This document shows positions 24,669 through 33,026 of a stretch of DNA of 64,000 nt, one piece after another. Each line of letters opens with the position of its first letter. Position 1 is the stretch's first letter. The stretch comes from Hydrogenophaga sp. PBL-H3. Lineage in GTDB: Bacteria > Pseudomonadota > Gammaproteobacteria > Burkholderiales > Burkholderiaceae_C. Position numbers and translations under genes: made by a program. The stretch is taken from assembly GCF_010104355.1 (NCBI RefSeq), contig NZ_CP044972.1, positions 1,116,001-1,180,000 of the forward strand, written 5' to 3'. The notes under the pieces are model-generated. The model worked only from the letters and a program-made list of their open reading frames with translations, was not told the DNA's origin and ran no database searches.

Positions 24669-25856
24669 TCAACCCATGCGGCAACCCGTGGCGGGATCGG
24701 CCACAGCCTTCTGAGCAATGCCGATCACCTTGTTGTCCTTGTTGACCACCTGGCGCAGGTAGATGTCCTGGATCGGGTTGTGGGCCTTGCTCATGGTCCA
24801 TTTCCCGCGCGGACTGTCGATAGTGGCGCCTTCCAGCGCTGCGTACAGTGCCGGTTTGTTCGACAAGTCGCCTTTGACTGCGTTGGCACCCTTGACGAGC
24901 AGCAAGCCCGCGTCGTATCCCTGAACGGCATACACATCGGGCTGCGCCTTGAACGCCTTTACATAGTCGAGGCGGAACTGCTTGTTGCGCGGGATATCCA
25001 GCGAGTCGCTGTAGTGCAGCGTGGTGAGAACGCCCTCGGCAGCTTCGCCTGCTGCATCGAGCACGCCCTCGGTCAGGAAGCCCGAGCCGTACAGTGGGAT
25101 CGTCTTGTTCAGGCCGGCCGCAGCGTAGTCGCGCAGGAACTTGGCTGCACCGCCACCGGCGAAGAAGCAAGCCACGGCGTCGGGCTTGTAAGACGCAATC
25201 TCGGTCAACAGCGACTGAAACTCCACGTTGGGAAAGGGCAGGCCGAGCTTCTTGATGATGGTGCCACCGGCTTCGGTGTAGCTCTTTTCGAAACCCTCAA
25301 AGGCCTCGTCGCCTGCGGCGTAGTTCCAGGTGATCCACACCGCCTTCTTGTGGCCTCGGTCGACCATGGCCTTGCCCAAAGCCAGGGTAGGCTGGGCGTT
25401 GGTGAAGCTGGTTCGAAACACATTGGGCGCACACTGGGCCCGGGTGGCCACGTGCACGCCGGCATTGGGAATGATGTTGAGAACTCCTGTATCGCGTGCG
25501 ACCTTGTGAATGCCCATCTGCACGCCCGAGTGCACCGAACCCACCAGCACGTCGACCTTGTCACGCATTACCAGGCGGGTCGCGTTCTCGATGCCCTTGG
25601 CCGGATTGGATTCGTCATCGACCTTGAAGAACTCCACCTCGCGGCCACCGAGCTTGCCGCCGTTTTGCGCCAGCGCCAGCCGGAAGCCGTTTTCGACGGC
25701 GATACCGGGCTGGGCAAAGGTACCTGTGAACGGCAGCATCAGGCCAACCCGCAGATTGCTGGTTTGCGCCTGCGCCCACCGGGGCAACAAAATGCCGCTG
25801 GAGGCCGCGCCGATCAGCGCGGCTCCTCGTGTCAAAACAAAGCGCCGTGAGTTCAT
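24669..25856 (-). CDS. livK: Branched-chain-type ABC substrate-binding protein (aromatic ligand likely)
   Basis: A 395-residue periplasmic receptor. The start MNSRRFVLTRGAALIGAASS has a Tat/Sec-like signal ending RWAQAQT. The mature part is of the LivK/Peripla_BP_6 type: LRVGLMLPFTGTFAQPG, VDVLVGSVHSGV, FRTSFTNAQPTLALG. It sits 34 bp downstream of the VanA-type oxygenase and upstream of livHMGF, so it likely binds the aromatic substrate of that operon. A second, truncated livK lies at 13.5-14.4 kb and is not the same sequence. Confidence 0.82.
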   Translation of the reverse strand: MNSRRFVLTRGAALIGAASSGILLPRWAQAQTSNLRVGLMLPFTGTFAQPGIAVENGFRLALAQNGGKLGGREVEFFKVDDESNPAKGIENATRLVMRDKVDVLVGSVHSGVQMGIHKVARDTGVLNIIPNAGVHVATRAQCAPNVFRTSFTNAQPTLALGKAMVDRGHKKAVWITWNYAAGDEAFEGFEKSYTEAGGTIIKKLGLPFPNVEFQSLLTEIASYKPDAVACFFAGGGAAKFLRDYAAAGLNKTIPLYGSGFLTEGVLDAAGEAAEGVLTTLHYSDSLDIPRNKQFRLDYVKAFKAQPDVYAVQGYDAGLLLVKGANAVKGDLSNKPALYAALEGATIDSPRGKWTMSKAHNPIQDIYLRQVVNKDNKVIGIAQKAVADPATGCRMG

Positions 25857-25890
25857 CTGTGTCTCCTGTTGTGGTGGGATCGGGAAAACA

Positions 25891-26925
25891 TCAGGCAGCG
25901 GATTTTTCCGCAACCAGCAACCGATCGATGATGCGGCGGGCTTGCACGCCACCGCCATCGATGTTCAGGCTCAGTAGCTTGCGCCCGGCGTTGCGCTCCA
26001 GGTTCTGCTGCTGCATCTCCAGCATCTGGAGGTCCTCGGAGAAAACCTTGCTCAGGCTGGTGCGGATCTGCTCGCTCAACGCCTGGTCCTGCGCATTGAA
26101 GTTCCTGGCCATGCCCCAAAAGTACCAGGTCGAGGACTCGGTTTCAGGTGTGATGAAGTCGATGACTGTGCTGGAGGCTTTGACCTTGGGGTCTGCATTG
26201 AAGCCGCCCTTGCCCGCGTGCGCCACACCCACATCGATCAGCACATGGCTTGGCGGATAGAAGCGGCAGATTTGCCACCGGTCCACTGGAACATCGTCTG
26301 CCAGGTTGTTTCCGCGCAAGCCCGCACGCCAGAATGGCGGCGCCATGATGCCTTCCATGTAACGCTCGGTGATGGCGCAGTCTCCATCCATCCGCGTCTT
26401 GGGCGGCGACTCATCGATTTCCTTTTGACCAATTGAGTTCGGGTGCAAGTAAGTCTCGTGAGTCAGGTCCATGAGGTTGTCGATCATGAGCCGGTAATCG
26501 CATTTGACGTGGTACAGCCCACCGCTGTAGGCCCACTCGGGGTCATCGGCCCAGGCCAGATGGTGGATCTTGGAGGGGTCGGCCTCTTGCGCATCGCCAG
26601 GCCAGACCCAGATGAACCCGTAGCGCTCCACTACGGGATACGTCCGCACGGCGGGGAAGCCGCCCACGCGTTGGCATGGCATGGCAACCGTCTTGCCATC
26701 GCAACCCATCTCCAGACCGTGGTAGCCACAAACCAGTTTGCCGTTTTCAACCTTGCCCAGCGACAACGGAGCACCGCGGTGGGGGCAAAAGTCTTCGACA
26801 GCGGCCACCTTGTTGTCGGGGCCACGGAAAAACACGATGGACTCGCCGCAAATCTTGCGGCCAAGGGGCTTTCCATCGAGTTCGCTGGGCGTAGCGCCTA
26901 CATACCACGTGTTTTTGGGAAACAT
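25891..26925 (-). CDS. vanA: Vanillate O-demethylase oxygenase-type Rieske protein
   Basis: A 344-residue Rieske oxygenase closely resembling VanA: it opens MFPKNTWYVGATPSELDGKP, has Rieske ligands C47-P-H49 and C66-G-Y-H69, and the segments WAYSGGLYHVKCDYRLMIDN, LMDLTHETYLH and APPFWRAGLRGNNLADDVPV. VanA with a VanB reductase demethylates vanillate to protocatechuate and formaldehyde. No vanB is adjacent; IphD or OphA1 may supply electrons. It is inside an operon with an ALDH, an SDR, a TRAP receptor and a Liv importer, so a related methoxy-aromatic is also possible. Confidence 0.82.
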   Translation of the reverse strand: MFPKNTWYVGATPSELDGKPLGRKICGESIVFFRGPDNKVAAVEDFCPHRGAPLSLGKVENGKLVCGYHGLEMGCDGKTVAMPCQRVGGFPAVRTYPVVERYGFIWVWPGDAQEADPSKIHHLAWADDPEWAYSGGLYHVKCDYRLMIDNLMDLTHETYLHPNSIGQKEIDESPPKTRMDGDCAITERYMEGIMAPPFWRAGLRGNNLADDVPVDRWQICRFYPPSHVLIDVGVAHAGKGGFNADPKVKASSTVIDFITPETESSTWYFWGMARNFNAQDQALSEQIRTSLSKVFSEDLQMLEMQQQNLERNAGRKLLSLNIDGGGVQARRIIDRLLVAEKSAA

Positions 26926-26973
26926 GATTCGTTCTCTCCTATAAGTACTAAGGATTCGGGCAGGCTTGTGGAG

Positions 26974-28452
26974 TCAGCCCTTGGGTGGATCAAGCACACC
27001 TACGTTCTGATAGATGTGTTTGATCTCGGTGAAATCGATCAACGCGTCAAAGCCGTGGAGACGGCCCAAGCCACTGCGGCGATAGCCGCCGGTCTCCGCT
27101 TCAGCGCACAGCTTGTTGTGGTCGTTGATCCAAACGGTGCCGTTGCGCAGCGCTCGAGCGATACGCCAGGCGCGCGCGCCCTGCTCGGTCCAGACACTCG
27201 CGGACAACCCGAACTCGGTGTGATTGGCCCGCGCCACCGCTTCGGTTTCGGTTTCAAACTTTTCCAGCACGACCAAGGGGCCGAAAATCTCCTCTTGGAC
27301 AAAAGATGCACTGGCATCCCGGTGCGCGACCAAGGTGGGCGAGACAAACCCGCCAAGCCGCAGGTTTCCGCCGAGACGCTGACCGCGCAGGATCACTTCG
27401 TCTGCGTCGTCCATCGCCTGCTCGATGCGACGTTGCACCAACTCAGTGGTAGAGAGATCGATCAAGGGACCCATCTGGGCGCCCGGGGTATTTCCGGGCG
27501 CCACTTTGATTGCCGCCAGTGCACTGGCCAGCGCTTTTTTCATCGCCTCATAGCGTGACGCGTGAACCAACACCCGGCGCGCCGCCGTGCATTGCTGACC
27601 AGAGATGACCGTCGCAGCGGCAGCCAGTTGAGGCGCGATGTGGTCGATATCGGCATCTTCAAAAACCAGGCAGCATGACTTGCCACCCAGTTCGAGCGAC
27701 AGTTTCTTCATAGTGGGAGCAGCGGCGGCCATGATGCGCTGCCCCGTCAGGTTGGAGCCCGTGAAGCTGACCACATCCACCTCTGGCGAGGAGGTGAGCA
27801 ACTGCGCCACGTCGTGGCCTTGCTCACTCACCAGGTTCACCACACCGGGCGGCAGTCCAGTCACGTCGGCCAGTTCCCTGATCACCGCAGCGGTGATGAG
27901 TGCGGACTGCGGTGCAGGCTTGACCACGCAAGTACAGCCAGCGGCCAACGCGGGGGTGATCGACCGGATAAGCAGGATCACGGGAGCGTTCCAAGGGACG
28001 ATGATGCCGGCGACGCCGGCCGGCTCTTTCAGCATCGTGGAAAATACGCCGGGTTCCACCTCGAGCACGTGGCCTGGTATGTGCCGGGCCAGACCCGCGT
28101 AGTAACGGATCTCCGAGATGGCTCCCATCAGCTCACCCCGCGATTGCGCGATCACCTTGCCATTCTCTTGCGTTAGCAGTTGGGCCAGTGCTTCAGCCTT
28201 GTGCTCTAGCCGGCTTGCCCATTCGTTCATCACGTTCTGCCGCAGCCGCGGCGACTGGGCCCACGTGGGCTTTTCAAAGGCTCTGCGTGCAGCCGAAATG
28301 GCCGCCTCTGCGTCTGCCCGGGTGGCAGCGCTGAAGCAACCGATCTGGCTGCCGTTGGCCGGGTCCAGGCTGGGCACTTCGAGGCCCTGGCTGGCGGGCA
28401 TCCACCGGCCATCGATCAAGAGTTCTGCTGTGGCGTGCATAGGAGTGCTCAA
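26974..28452 (-). CDS. NAD(P)-dependent aldehyde dehydrogenase (aromatic aldehyde candidate)
   Basis: A 492-residue aldehyde dehydrogenase. IIVPWNAPVILLIRSITPAL, the glutamate in LELGGKS and the catalytic cysteine in SGQQCTA are present. It overlaps the SDR stop by 4 bp, so alcohol and aldehyde oxidation are coupled. Next to a VanA-type enzyme, a vanillyl alcohol-vanillin-vanillate sequence is a reasonable guess. An alternative ATG four codons in (MHATAEL) is possible. Confidence 0.82.
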   Translation of the reverse strand: MSTPMHATAELLIDGRWMPASQGLEVPSLDPANGSQIGCFSAATRADAEAAISAARRAFEKPTWAQSPRLRQNVMNEWASRLEHKAEALAQLLTQENGKVIAQSRGELMGAISEIRYYAGLARHIPGHVLEVEPGVFSTMLKEPAGVAGIIVPWNAPVILLIRSITPALAAGCTCVVKPAPQSALITAAVIRELADVTGLPPGVVNLVSEQGHDVAQLLTSSPEVDVVSFTGSNLTGQRIMAAAAPTMKKLSLELGGKSCCLVFEDADIDHIAPQLAAAATVISGQQCTAARRVLVHASRYEAMKKALASALAAIKVAPGNTPGAQMGPLIDLSTTELVQRRIEQAMDDADEVILRGQRLGGNLRLGGFVSPTLVAHRDASASFVQEEIFGPLVVLEKFETETEAVARANHTEFGLSASVWTEQGARAWRIARALRNGTVWINDHNKLCAEAETGGYRRSGLGRLHGFDALIDFTEIKHIYQNVGVLDPPKG

Positions 28453-29231
28453 TGTGTGACCGATCCGCCATCAACCACAATCACCTGACCGGTGACAAAG
28501 TCACTGTCGGCGCTGGCGAGGTAGATCAAGGTGCCGGTCAGGTCGTCGGGTACCTGATCACGCTTGATGCAGCGGGACGAAACGATGCCTGAAGCGATTG
28601 AGCCTTGCCAGTCGGGATTTGCGCTGACATTGGCGCTCAGGGTCAGGCCCGGCGCCAGTGTATTGACGCAGATATTGTCGTTACCCAATTCACGCGCCAG
28701 ACAGCGCGCCATCGCCACCACGGCGCCCTTGGAGGTGACGTAGTGCAGGAAGAGCGGCGTGCCCTTGAAAACCGTGCCGGAGGCGATGTTGATGATCTTG
28801 CCGTAGCGCTGCTGACGCATCACGGGGCTGACCGCTCTGGCGCACTCGAAGGAGCCGCGCACGTTGACGGACATCACCTTGTCCCACTCGGCCGACTCGA
28901 TCTGCTCGAACGGCTTGAGGGCAAGGTTGCCGAAAATTGCGGCGTTGTTGACCAGCACGTCAATGCGGCCGAACGCCTGAAGTGCGGACCCAACCATCTT
29001 CTCCACCGATTCGCGGGACGTCACGTCTGTGTGGACAAACACCGCCCGGCCACCCTTCTCAATGATCTGGTTGACCACCCCGGTGGCGTCCAGCACATCG
29101 GCACAGACCACGGAGGCACCTTCTTGAGCCAATGCACGAGCGTATGTCTCTCCGATACCTTGCGCCGCGCCGGTCACGATCGCAACCCGGTTGGCCAGCC
29201 GTGGGGTGTTTTCTTTGGGCAGTTGATTCAT
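28449..29231 (-). CDS. Short-chain dehydrogenase/reductase
   Basis: A 260-residue classical SDR: TGAAQGIG near 20-27, NNAAI near 97, IINIASGTVFKGTPLFLHYV with the Ser...Tyr...Lys triad (YVTSKGA), ending VVDGGSVTH. A clear paralogue of the SDR at 34490-35245; both share KGTP-x-x-LHYV and the RDQVP-[DE]-DL stretch. It lies 9 bp after the TRAP receptor gene and overlaps the ALDH start. Probably an aryl-alcohol dehydrogenase. Confidence 0.82.
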   Translation of the reverse strand: MNQLPKENTPRLANRVAIVTGAAQGIGETYARALAQEGASVVCADVLDATGVVNQIIEKGGRAVFVHTDVTSRESVEKMVGSALQAFGRIDVLVNNAAIFGNLALKPFEQIESAEWDKVMSVNVRGSFECARAVSPVMRQQRYGKIINIASGTVFKGTPLFLHYVTSKGAVVAMARCLARELGNDNICVNTLAPGLTLSANVSANPDWQGSIASGIVSSRCIKRDQVPDDLTGTLIYLASADSDFVTGQVIVVDGGSVTH

Positions 29232-29240
29232 GGAGTGTCT

Positions 29241-30293
29241 TTATGTCTTGGTAGTTTTTGTGTGCTTTTCGATCAAGGCCCGGGCTGTTGACAAAAGATC
29301 GCGACCATCGAAGCCGCGGCTCTCCATGTCCTTGACCCATTCGACCTCTACCTGGCTTGCTGCGCGCCTGAACTCTTGGGCTTCGACCTGCCCGAAGTTA
29401 TGGGTGACGTTGCCGCGTGCCTCCACCAACTTGCGGGCAGGGTCGTCGCCACATTGGTGGGCGCGCCCCAAGGACGCAGAAGCGGTTATGCCCGAGTTGG
29501 GGTCCAGCACCTTCCGGACATCTGGCGGCAGGGACTCGTACTTCCGTTTGTTTGTTGCCGTCACGAATGTCGTGGTGTAGAGCGCGCCACTGGCTGGATC
29601 GAACTGACTGTGAAACTTCGTTAATTCGTGCACCTTTACGGAGGGAACGACATCCCAAGGGATCACGCAACCGTCGAGAGGCCCCTTTTGCAGTGCGTCG
29701 GGAATCTTGGGCAGCGGCATGCCCACAGCATTGGCGCCGAGGTATCCCAGCATCTTCGTAGTTTGTCTGGTTGGACCGCGAATTTTCAGGCCGCGCAAGT
29801 CGTACGGAGCCTCAAAGAGGCGGTCGCGGGTGTGGAGCATCCCCGGCCTATGAACCTGCACTGCAATGGGATGCACTTCCTTGTGTTCGTTGGACGCTTT
29901 TGTCTTGATGAACTCCCAGAAAGCCTTGGAAGTAGCCTCGGCGTTGGTCGTCATGAACGGCAGGACAAACACCTCGCTGCAAGGAAAGCCTCCAGGTGAA
30001 TAGCCGGTCAGTGTCCAAACGATGTCAGCCACGCCATCCCGTGCCTGGTCGTATGGCTGCACAGGCGCGCCATCAAGCTGCATCGCGGGGTACGCCTCAA
30101 ACCGGATGCGCCCATCTGATTCCCGTTGCACCTTTTCCATCCATACCTTGTTCATGCTGACCCATACGTTGGACATGGGAGATATGAAAGTGTGAAATCG
30201 CAAAGTGATCGACTGCTGAGCAAAGCCTGTCAGCGAGGGAGCGCCCAAGGCCATCCCTACTGCCAACTGAACGATGGTTCTGCGGTTGATCAT
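29241..30293 (-). CDS. TRAP transporter DctP-type solute receptor
   Basis: A 350-residue periplasmic receptor. Start MINRRTIVQLAVGMALGAPS gives a signal peptide ending TGFAQQS; the longer frame upstream has no signal. DctP motifs: LRFHTFISPMSNVW, GRIRFEAYPAMQLDG, and LKIRGPTRQTTKML with the arginine that binds the ligand carboxylate. Paralogue of 31899-32951. No DctQ/DctM membrane genes are present. It is first in the operon that runs on to livF. Confidence 0.82.
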   Translation of the reverse strand: MINRRTIVQLAVGMALGAPSLTGFAQQSITLRFHTFISPMSNVWVSMNKVWMEKVQRESDGRIRFEAYPAMQLDGAPVQPYDQARDGVADIVWTLTGYSPGGFPCSEVFVLPFMTTNAEATSKAFWEFIKTKASNEHKEVHPIAVQVHRPGMLHTRDRLFEAPYDLRGLKIRGPTRQTTKMLGYLGANAVGMPLPKIPDALQKGPLDGCVIPWDVVPSVKVHELTKFHSQFDPASGALYTTTFVTATNKRKYESLPPDVRKVLDPNSGITASASLGRAHQCGDDPARKLVEARGNVTHNFGQVEAQEFRRAASQVEVEWVKDMESRGFDGRDLLSTARALIEKHTKTTKT

Positions 30294-30573
30294 TTGGTGA
30301 ATTGAGGAGAAGGCGTGAGTACCTAGGAAGTGAGACTTGATCCAGTCCGCAATCCGAATTGTCCGTCTGGTGATTATGTTGTACATTCTACGGTTATGTT
30401 CACTCCACGAAATCAGGGTAAACACTGGGGGCGTCGTGAGCGGTTACCTAAATGACCTTCGATGTTGTTAGGCTGGGTCGGCACGAAACATCCGGCGCTA
30501 TCGCCAAATCCACAAGATCACGACGAGAACCGCAAGGACCGAGTCCTCATGTGCGCCACAGCCAAGCACCAGC
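30294..30573. other. Upstream region of the TRAP-SDR-ALDH-vanA-liv operon
   Basis: About 280 bp that should hold the promoter of the long operon running to 21.2 kb. I see a TTGTACA element near 30380 but no strong paired operator, and no regulator gene is adjacent. The IstB fragment follows. Confidence 0.35.
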
Positions 30574-30906
30574 GTGCAGGCCGTGGGATGTGTGGAGTCC
30601 TCGGACCTGCTCGTGCTAGATGACCAGTCTCTGGCCCGGCGCATCGCCGACATCAGCGACGAACTCCTCTATGCCATCGTTCACCAGCGCTACAACCTGC
30701 GCCGCGCCATCGTCATCACCTCAAATCTTTTGGTGCAGGACCTGAGCAAGTACCTGGCCGACGTCACCATGGCCACCACCATCCTTGATCGACTGATACA
30801 CCGCTGCTCGACGCTGGGGTTCGAAGGCAAGAGCTACCGTCTGAAGCAGTCCGCCTCACGAATCGCGATCGCACCCGAACAGTCGGAATTCGAACGACTT
30901 TGTTAG
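30574..30906 (+). pseudogene. IS21-family istB (helper ATPase) C-terminal fragment
   Basis: The frame holds the back half of an IstB-type AAA+ protein: SSDLLVLDDQSLARRIAD (Walker B), HQRYNLRRAIVITSNLLVQD, then TMATTILDRLIHRC and LGFEGKSYRLKQSA. The Walker A part and the istA transposase are missing. It lies between the two large minus-strand operons, marking a junction. Confidence 0.7.
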
Positions 30907-30951
30907 CGCAGTTTGGGTTGACCATAGGAGGAGACTGTCAAATTTAAGAAG

Positions 30952-31902
30952 TCACTCGCTCAGCGTGGAGTTCAGCAGGTAAATCGTGCGAAGCAAGGCC
31001 TCGGGACTGGCAATTCCCTTGCCGGCGATGTCCATGGCACTTCCATGCCCGACACTGGACAGCACGACGTTGCCTCCCACGCTGAGGGCACTTGCGGCGT
31101 GGGGCGCCAGCAACTTGATTGGAATGTGACCCTGGTCGTGGAAGACGGCCACATAGAGATCGTGCTGCCTGTTTGCCAACAGCGTGTCTGCGCCTGTGGG
31201 CCCACTGACATGGTGGCCTGCTGAGCGCAGCTGCGCCACCGCAGGCACCATCAAGCGAGCGTCCTCCGGTCCGAAAAGCTCACCTTCGGATGCGTGTGGA
31301 TTGATACCGAACATGCCGATGCGAGGCGTTTCCACGCCCAGCCGCTGACACGCGACGATGCCTGCCTGAGTGGCGCGCACGATCAGGTCGGTGCTCAGAC
31401 GATCAAGTGCTGTTTGAACGCTCTCGTGGAGCGTGACGTGCACGATGCGTAAGCCCGCCCCCACCAGCATCAAGAAAACGGAGTCGGCAGATTGGCCGCA
31501 CACACGCGCCACAAGAGAGGGGTACCCGCTGAACGCTATACCTGCCTGCGTGATCGCTGTCTCGTGGTGAGGACAGGCGATCACGGCGTCGAACTCGCCA
31601 GCCTGCGCAGCCTGAATGGCCGCCGTAGCGCTGGCCACCGACGAGGCGCCAGCGGCCGCGTCGATGCGACCAGGTACAGCTGCAGCCGGATCGAGGGCGC
31701 CTACCTCGTTGCAACGAACACCATCTAGCATCCCGCTAAGGTTCAATTGCTCGGCGCAGCGGCGCAGCACCGAATTCGGGCCGAACAGCGTAATACGGTC
31801 GCGCTCAGACTCTGTCAGAGTGGCAAGTGCCTTTAGCGTGATCTCCGGTCCGATGCCGTTCGGATCGCCGATCGAGATGGCCAGGCGCGCAAGGCCGCTC
31901 AT
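30952..31902 (-). CDS. tphB: TphB-type terephthalate dihydrodiol dehydrogenase (PdxA family)
   Basis: A 316-residue PdxA-family dehydrogenase. Hallmarks: [13 protein letters not shown] at the start, [44 protein letters not shown], and [18 protein letters not shown]. These match TphB (1,2-dihydroxy-3,5-cyclohexadiene-1,4-dicarboxylate dehydrogenase) more than the vitamin B6 enzyme. It would oxidise and decarboxylate the terephthalate dihydrodiol to protocatechuate. It is the last gene of the tph operon, overlapping the TRAP receptor gene by ATGA and eight genes away from the dioxygenase genes. Confidence 0.85.
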   Translation of the reverse strand: MSGLARLAISIGDPNGIGPEITLKALATLTESERDRITLFGPNSVLRRCAEQLNLSGMLDGVRCNEVGALDPAAAVPGRIDAAAGASSVASATAAIQAAQAGEFDAVIACPHHETAITQAGIAFSGYPSLVARVCGQSADSVFLMLVGAGLRIVHVTLHESVQTALDRLSTDLIVRATQAGIVACQRLGVETPRIGMFGINPHASEGELFGPEDARLMVPAVAQLRSAGHHVSGPTGADTLLANRQHDLYVAVFHDQGHIPIKLLAPHAASALSVGGNVVLSSVGHGSAMDIAGKGIASPEALLRTIYLLNSTLSE

Positions 31903-32951
31903 GCAGCCTTTGGTTTATGTTTGGCAATGAGCGCCTTTGCGCCAGCCAAGAGCTTGGCACCGTCCTGCCCGCGCTTGTCCATCTCCTGGACCCATTCGCT
32001 GGCGATGGTGCCAGTCAGTTTGACAAACTCGCTGGTTTCCGATTCGCTGAACACGTGTACCTTGTTGCCTCGATCGGTCGCCATCTTGCGACTGATGGGG
32101 TCATGATCTTGTTGCACCTTGCCGAACCAAGCCGAGGTTTCCAGGCCCGAGTTGTCGTCGATCACCTTTTTGATATCCGGAGGCAACGATGTATATTTTC
32201 TTTTGTTCATCACCATCACAAACGCCGTGTTGTAAAGAGCTGGCTTGCCGGGCGCGAACTCGCTGTGGTGCTGAACAAGCTCATGCACCTTGACCGAAGG
32301 AATCACTTCCCAAGGCAAGGCTGCGCCGTCAATGACGCCTTTGGACAGCGCGTCTGGAATCTGTGGCAGCGGCATGCCTACCGCGGATGCTCCTGCTGCT
32401 GCGAGCAACTTAGTCGCTTGGCGGGTCGGCCCTCGCATCTTCAGGCCGCGCAGGTCGGAAGCGCTGTTGATGGCCTTGCTTTTCGAGTGCAGCACTCCTG
32501 GACCATGGGTATGAAAAGCGAGTGGTTGGACGTCCTTGAACTCATCGCTGGCGTGGGTTTCGAGGTACTCCCAGGCGGCACGCGACGCTCCGATGCCGTC
32601 CATGGTCATGAACGGCAGTTCGAACACTTCGGTCCGAGGGAATCGACCGGGGGTAAGTCCAGCCAAAGTCCATACGATATCGACAACACCATCCCGTGCC
32701 TGGTCGAAAAGTTGACTTGGTGAGCCCCCCAGCTGCATGGCAGGAAAGCCCTCGAAGCGGATACGTCCGCCCGAGTCGTTCTCCACTTTCGACATCCATG
32801 CCTTGTGTGCATTGAGATAGACATTCGAGGTCGGCGCCATGAAGGTATGGAACTTCAGGGTTACCACTTGCTGGGCGAAGACGCCAAGGGTGGGGGCTCC
32901 AAGGGAAGCGGCTGCCGCCGCCGATTTGATGAGGGTTCTGCGTTGCATCAT
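31899..32951 (-). CDS. TRAP transporter DctP-type solute receptor of the tph operon
   Basis: A 350-residue DctP-type receptor with signal peptide [20 protein letters not shown] ending GVFAQQ. Motifs [30 protein letters not shown] and [14 protein letters not shown] are shared with the receptor at 29241-30293. Usual tph clusters carry a TTT receptor (TphC); here a TRAP receptor takes that place and no DctQM subunits follow. Overlaps tphB. Ligand inferred to be terephthalate or p-toluate. Confidence 0.82.
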   Translation of the reverse strand: MMQRRTLIKSAAAAASLGAPTLGVFAQQVVTLKFHTFMAPTSNVYLNAHKAWMSKVENDSGGRIRFEGFPAMQLGGSPSQLFDQARDGVVDIVWTLAGLTPGRFPRTEVFELPFMTMDGIGASRAAWEYLETHASDEFKDVQPLAFHTHGPGVLHSKSKAINSASDLRGLKMRGPTRQATKLLAAAGASAVGMPLPQIPDALSKGVIDGAALPWEVIPSVKVHELVQHHSEFAPGKPALYNTAFVMVMNKRKYTSLPPDIKKVIDDNSGLETSAWFGKVQQDHDPISRKMATDRGNKVHVFSESETSEFVKLTGTIASEWVQEMDKRGQDGAKLLAGAKALIAKHKPKAA

Positions 32952-33026
32952 GAGGTTGTCTCCTGGATTGAAGGGAAAGGCGGGTCCGGCCCCCCGGGCG
33001 GTGCTGGCTTCTTGTAGTACTGGTGA

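Noticed and set aside
23703-25850. 715-codon open frame on the plus strand
   Set aside because: It lies opposite livH and the livK receptor, has His/Gln-rich low-complexity composition, and no family motifs; a shadow of GC-rich coding DNA.
30952-31902. Vitamin B6 enzyme PdxA
   Set aside because: Family member, but segments such as [17 protein letters not shown] and operon context fit TphB better.
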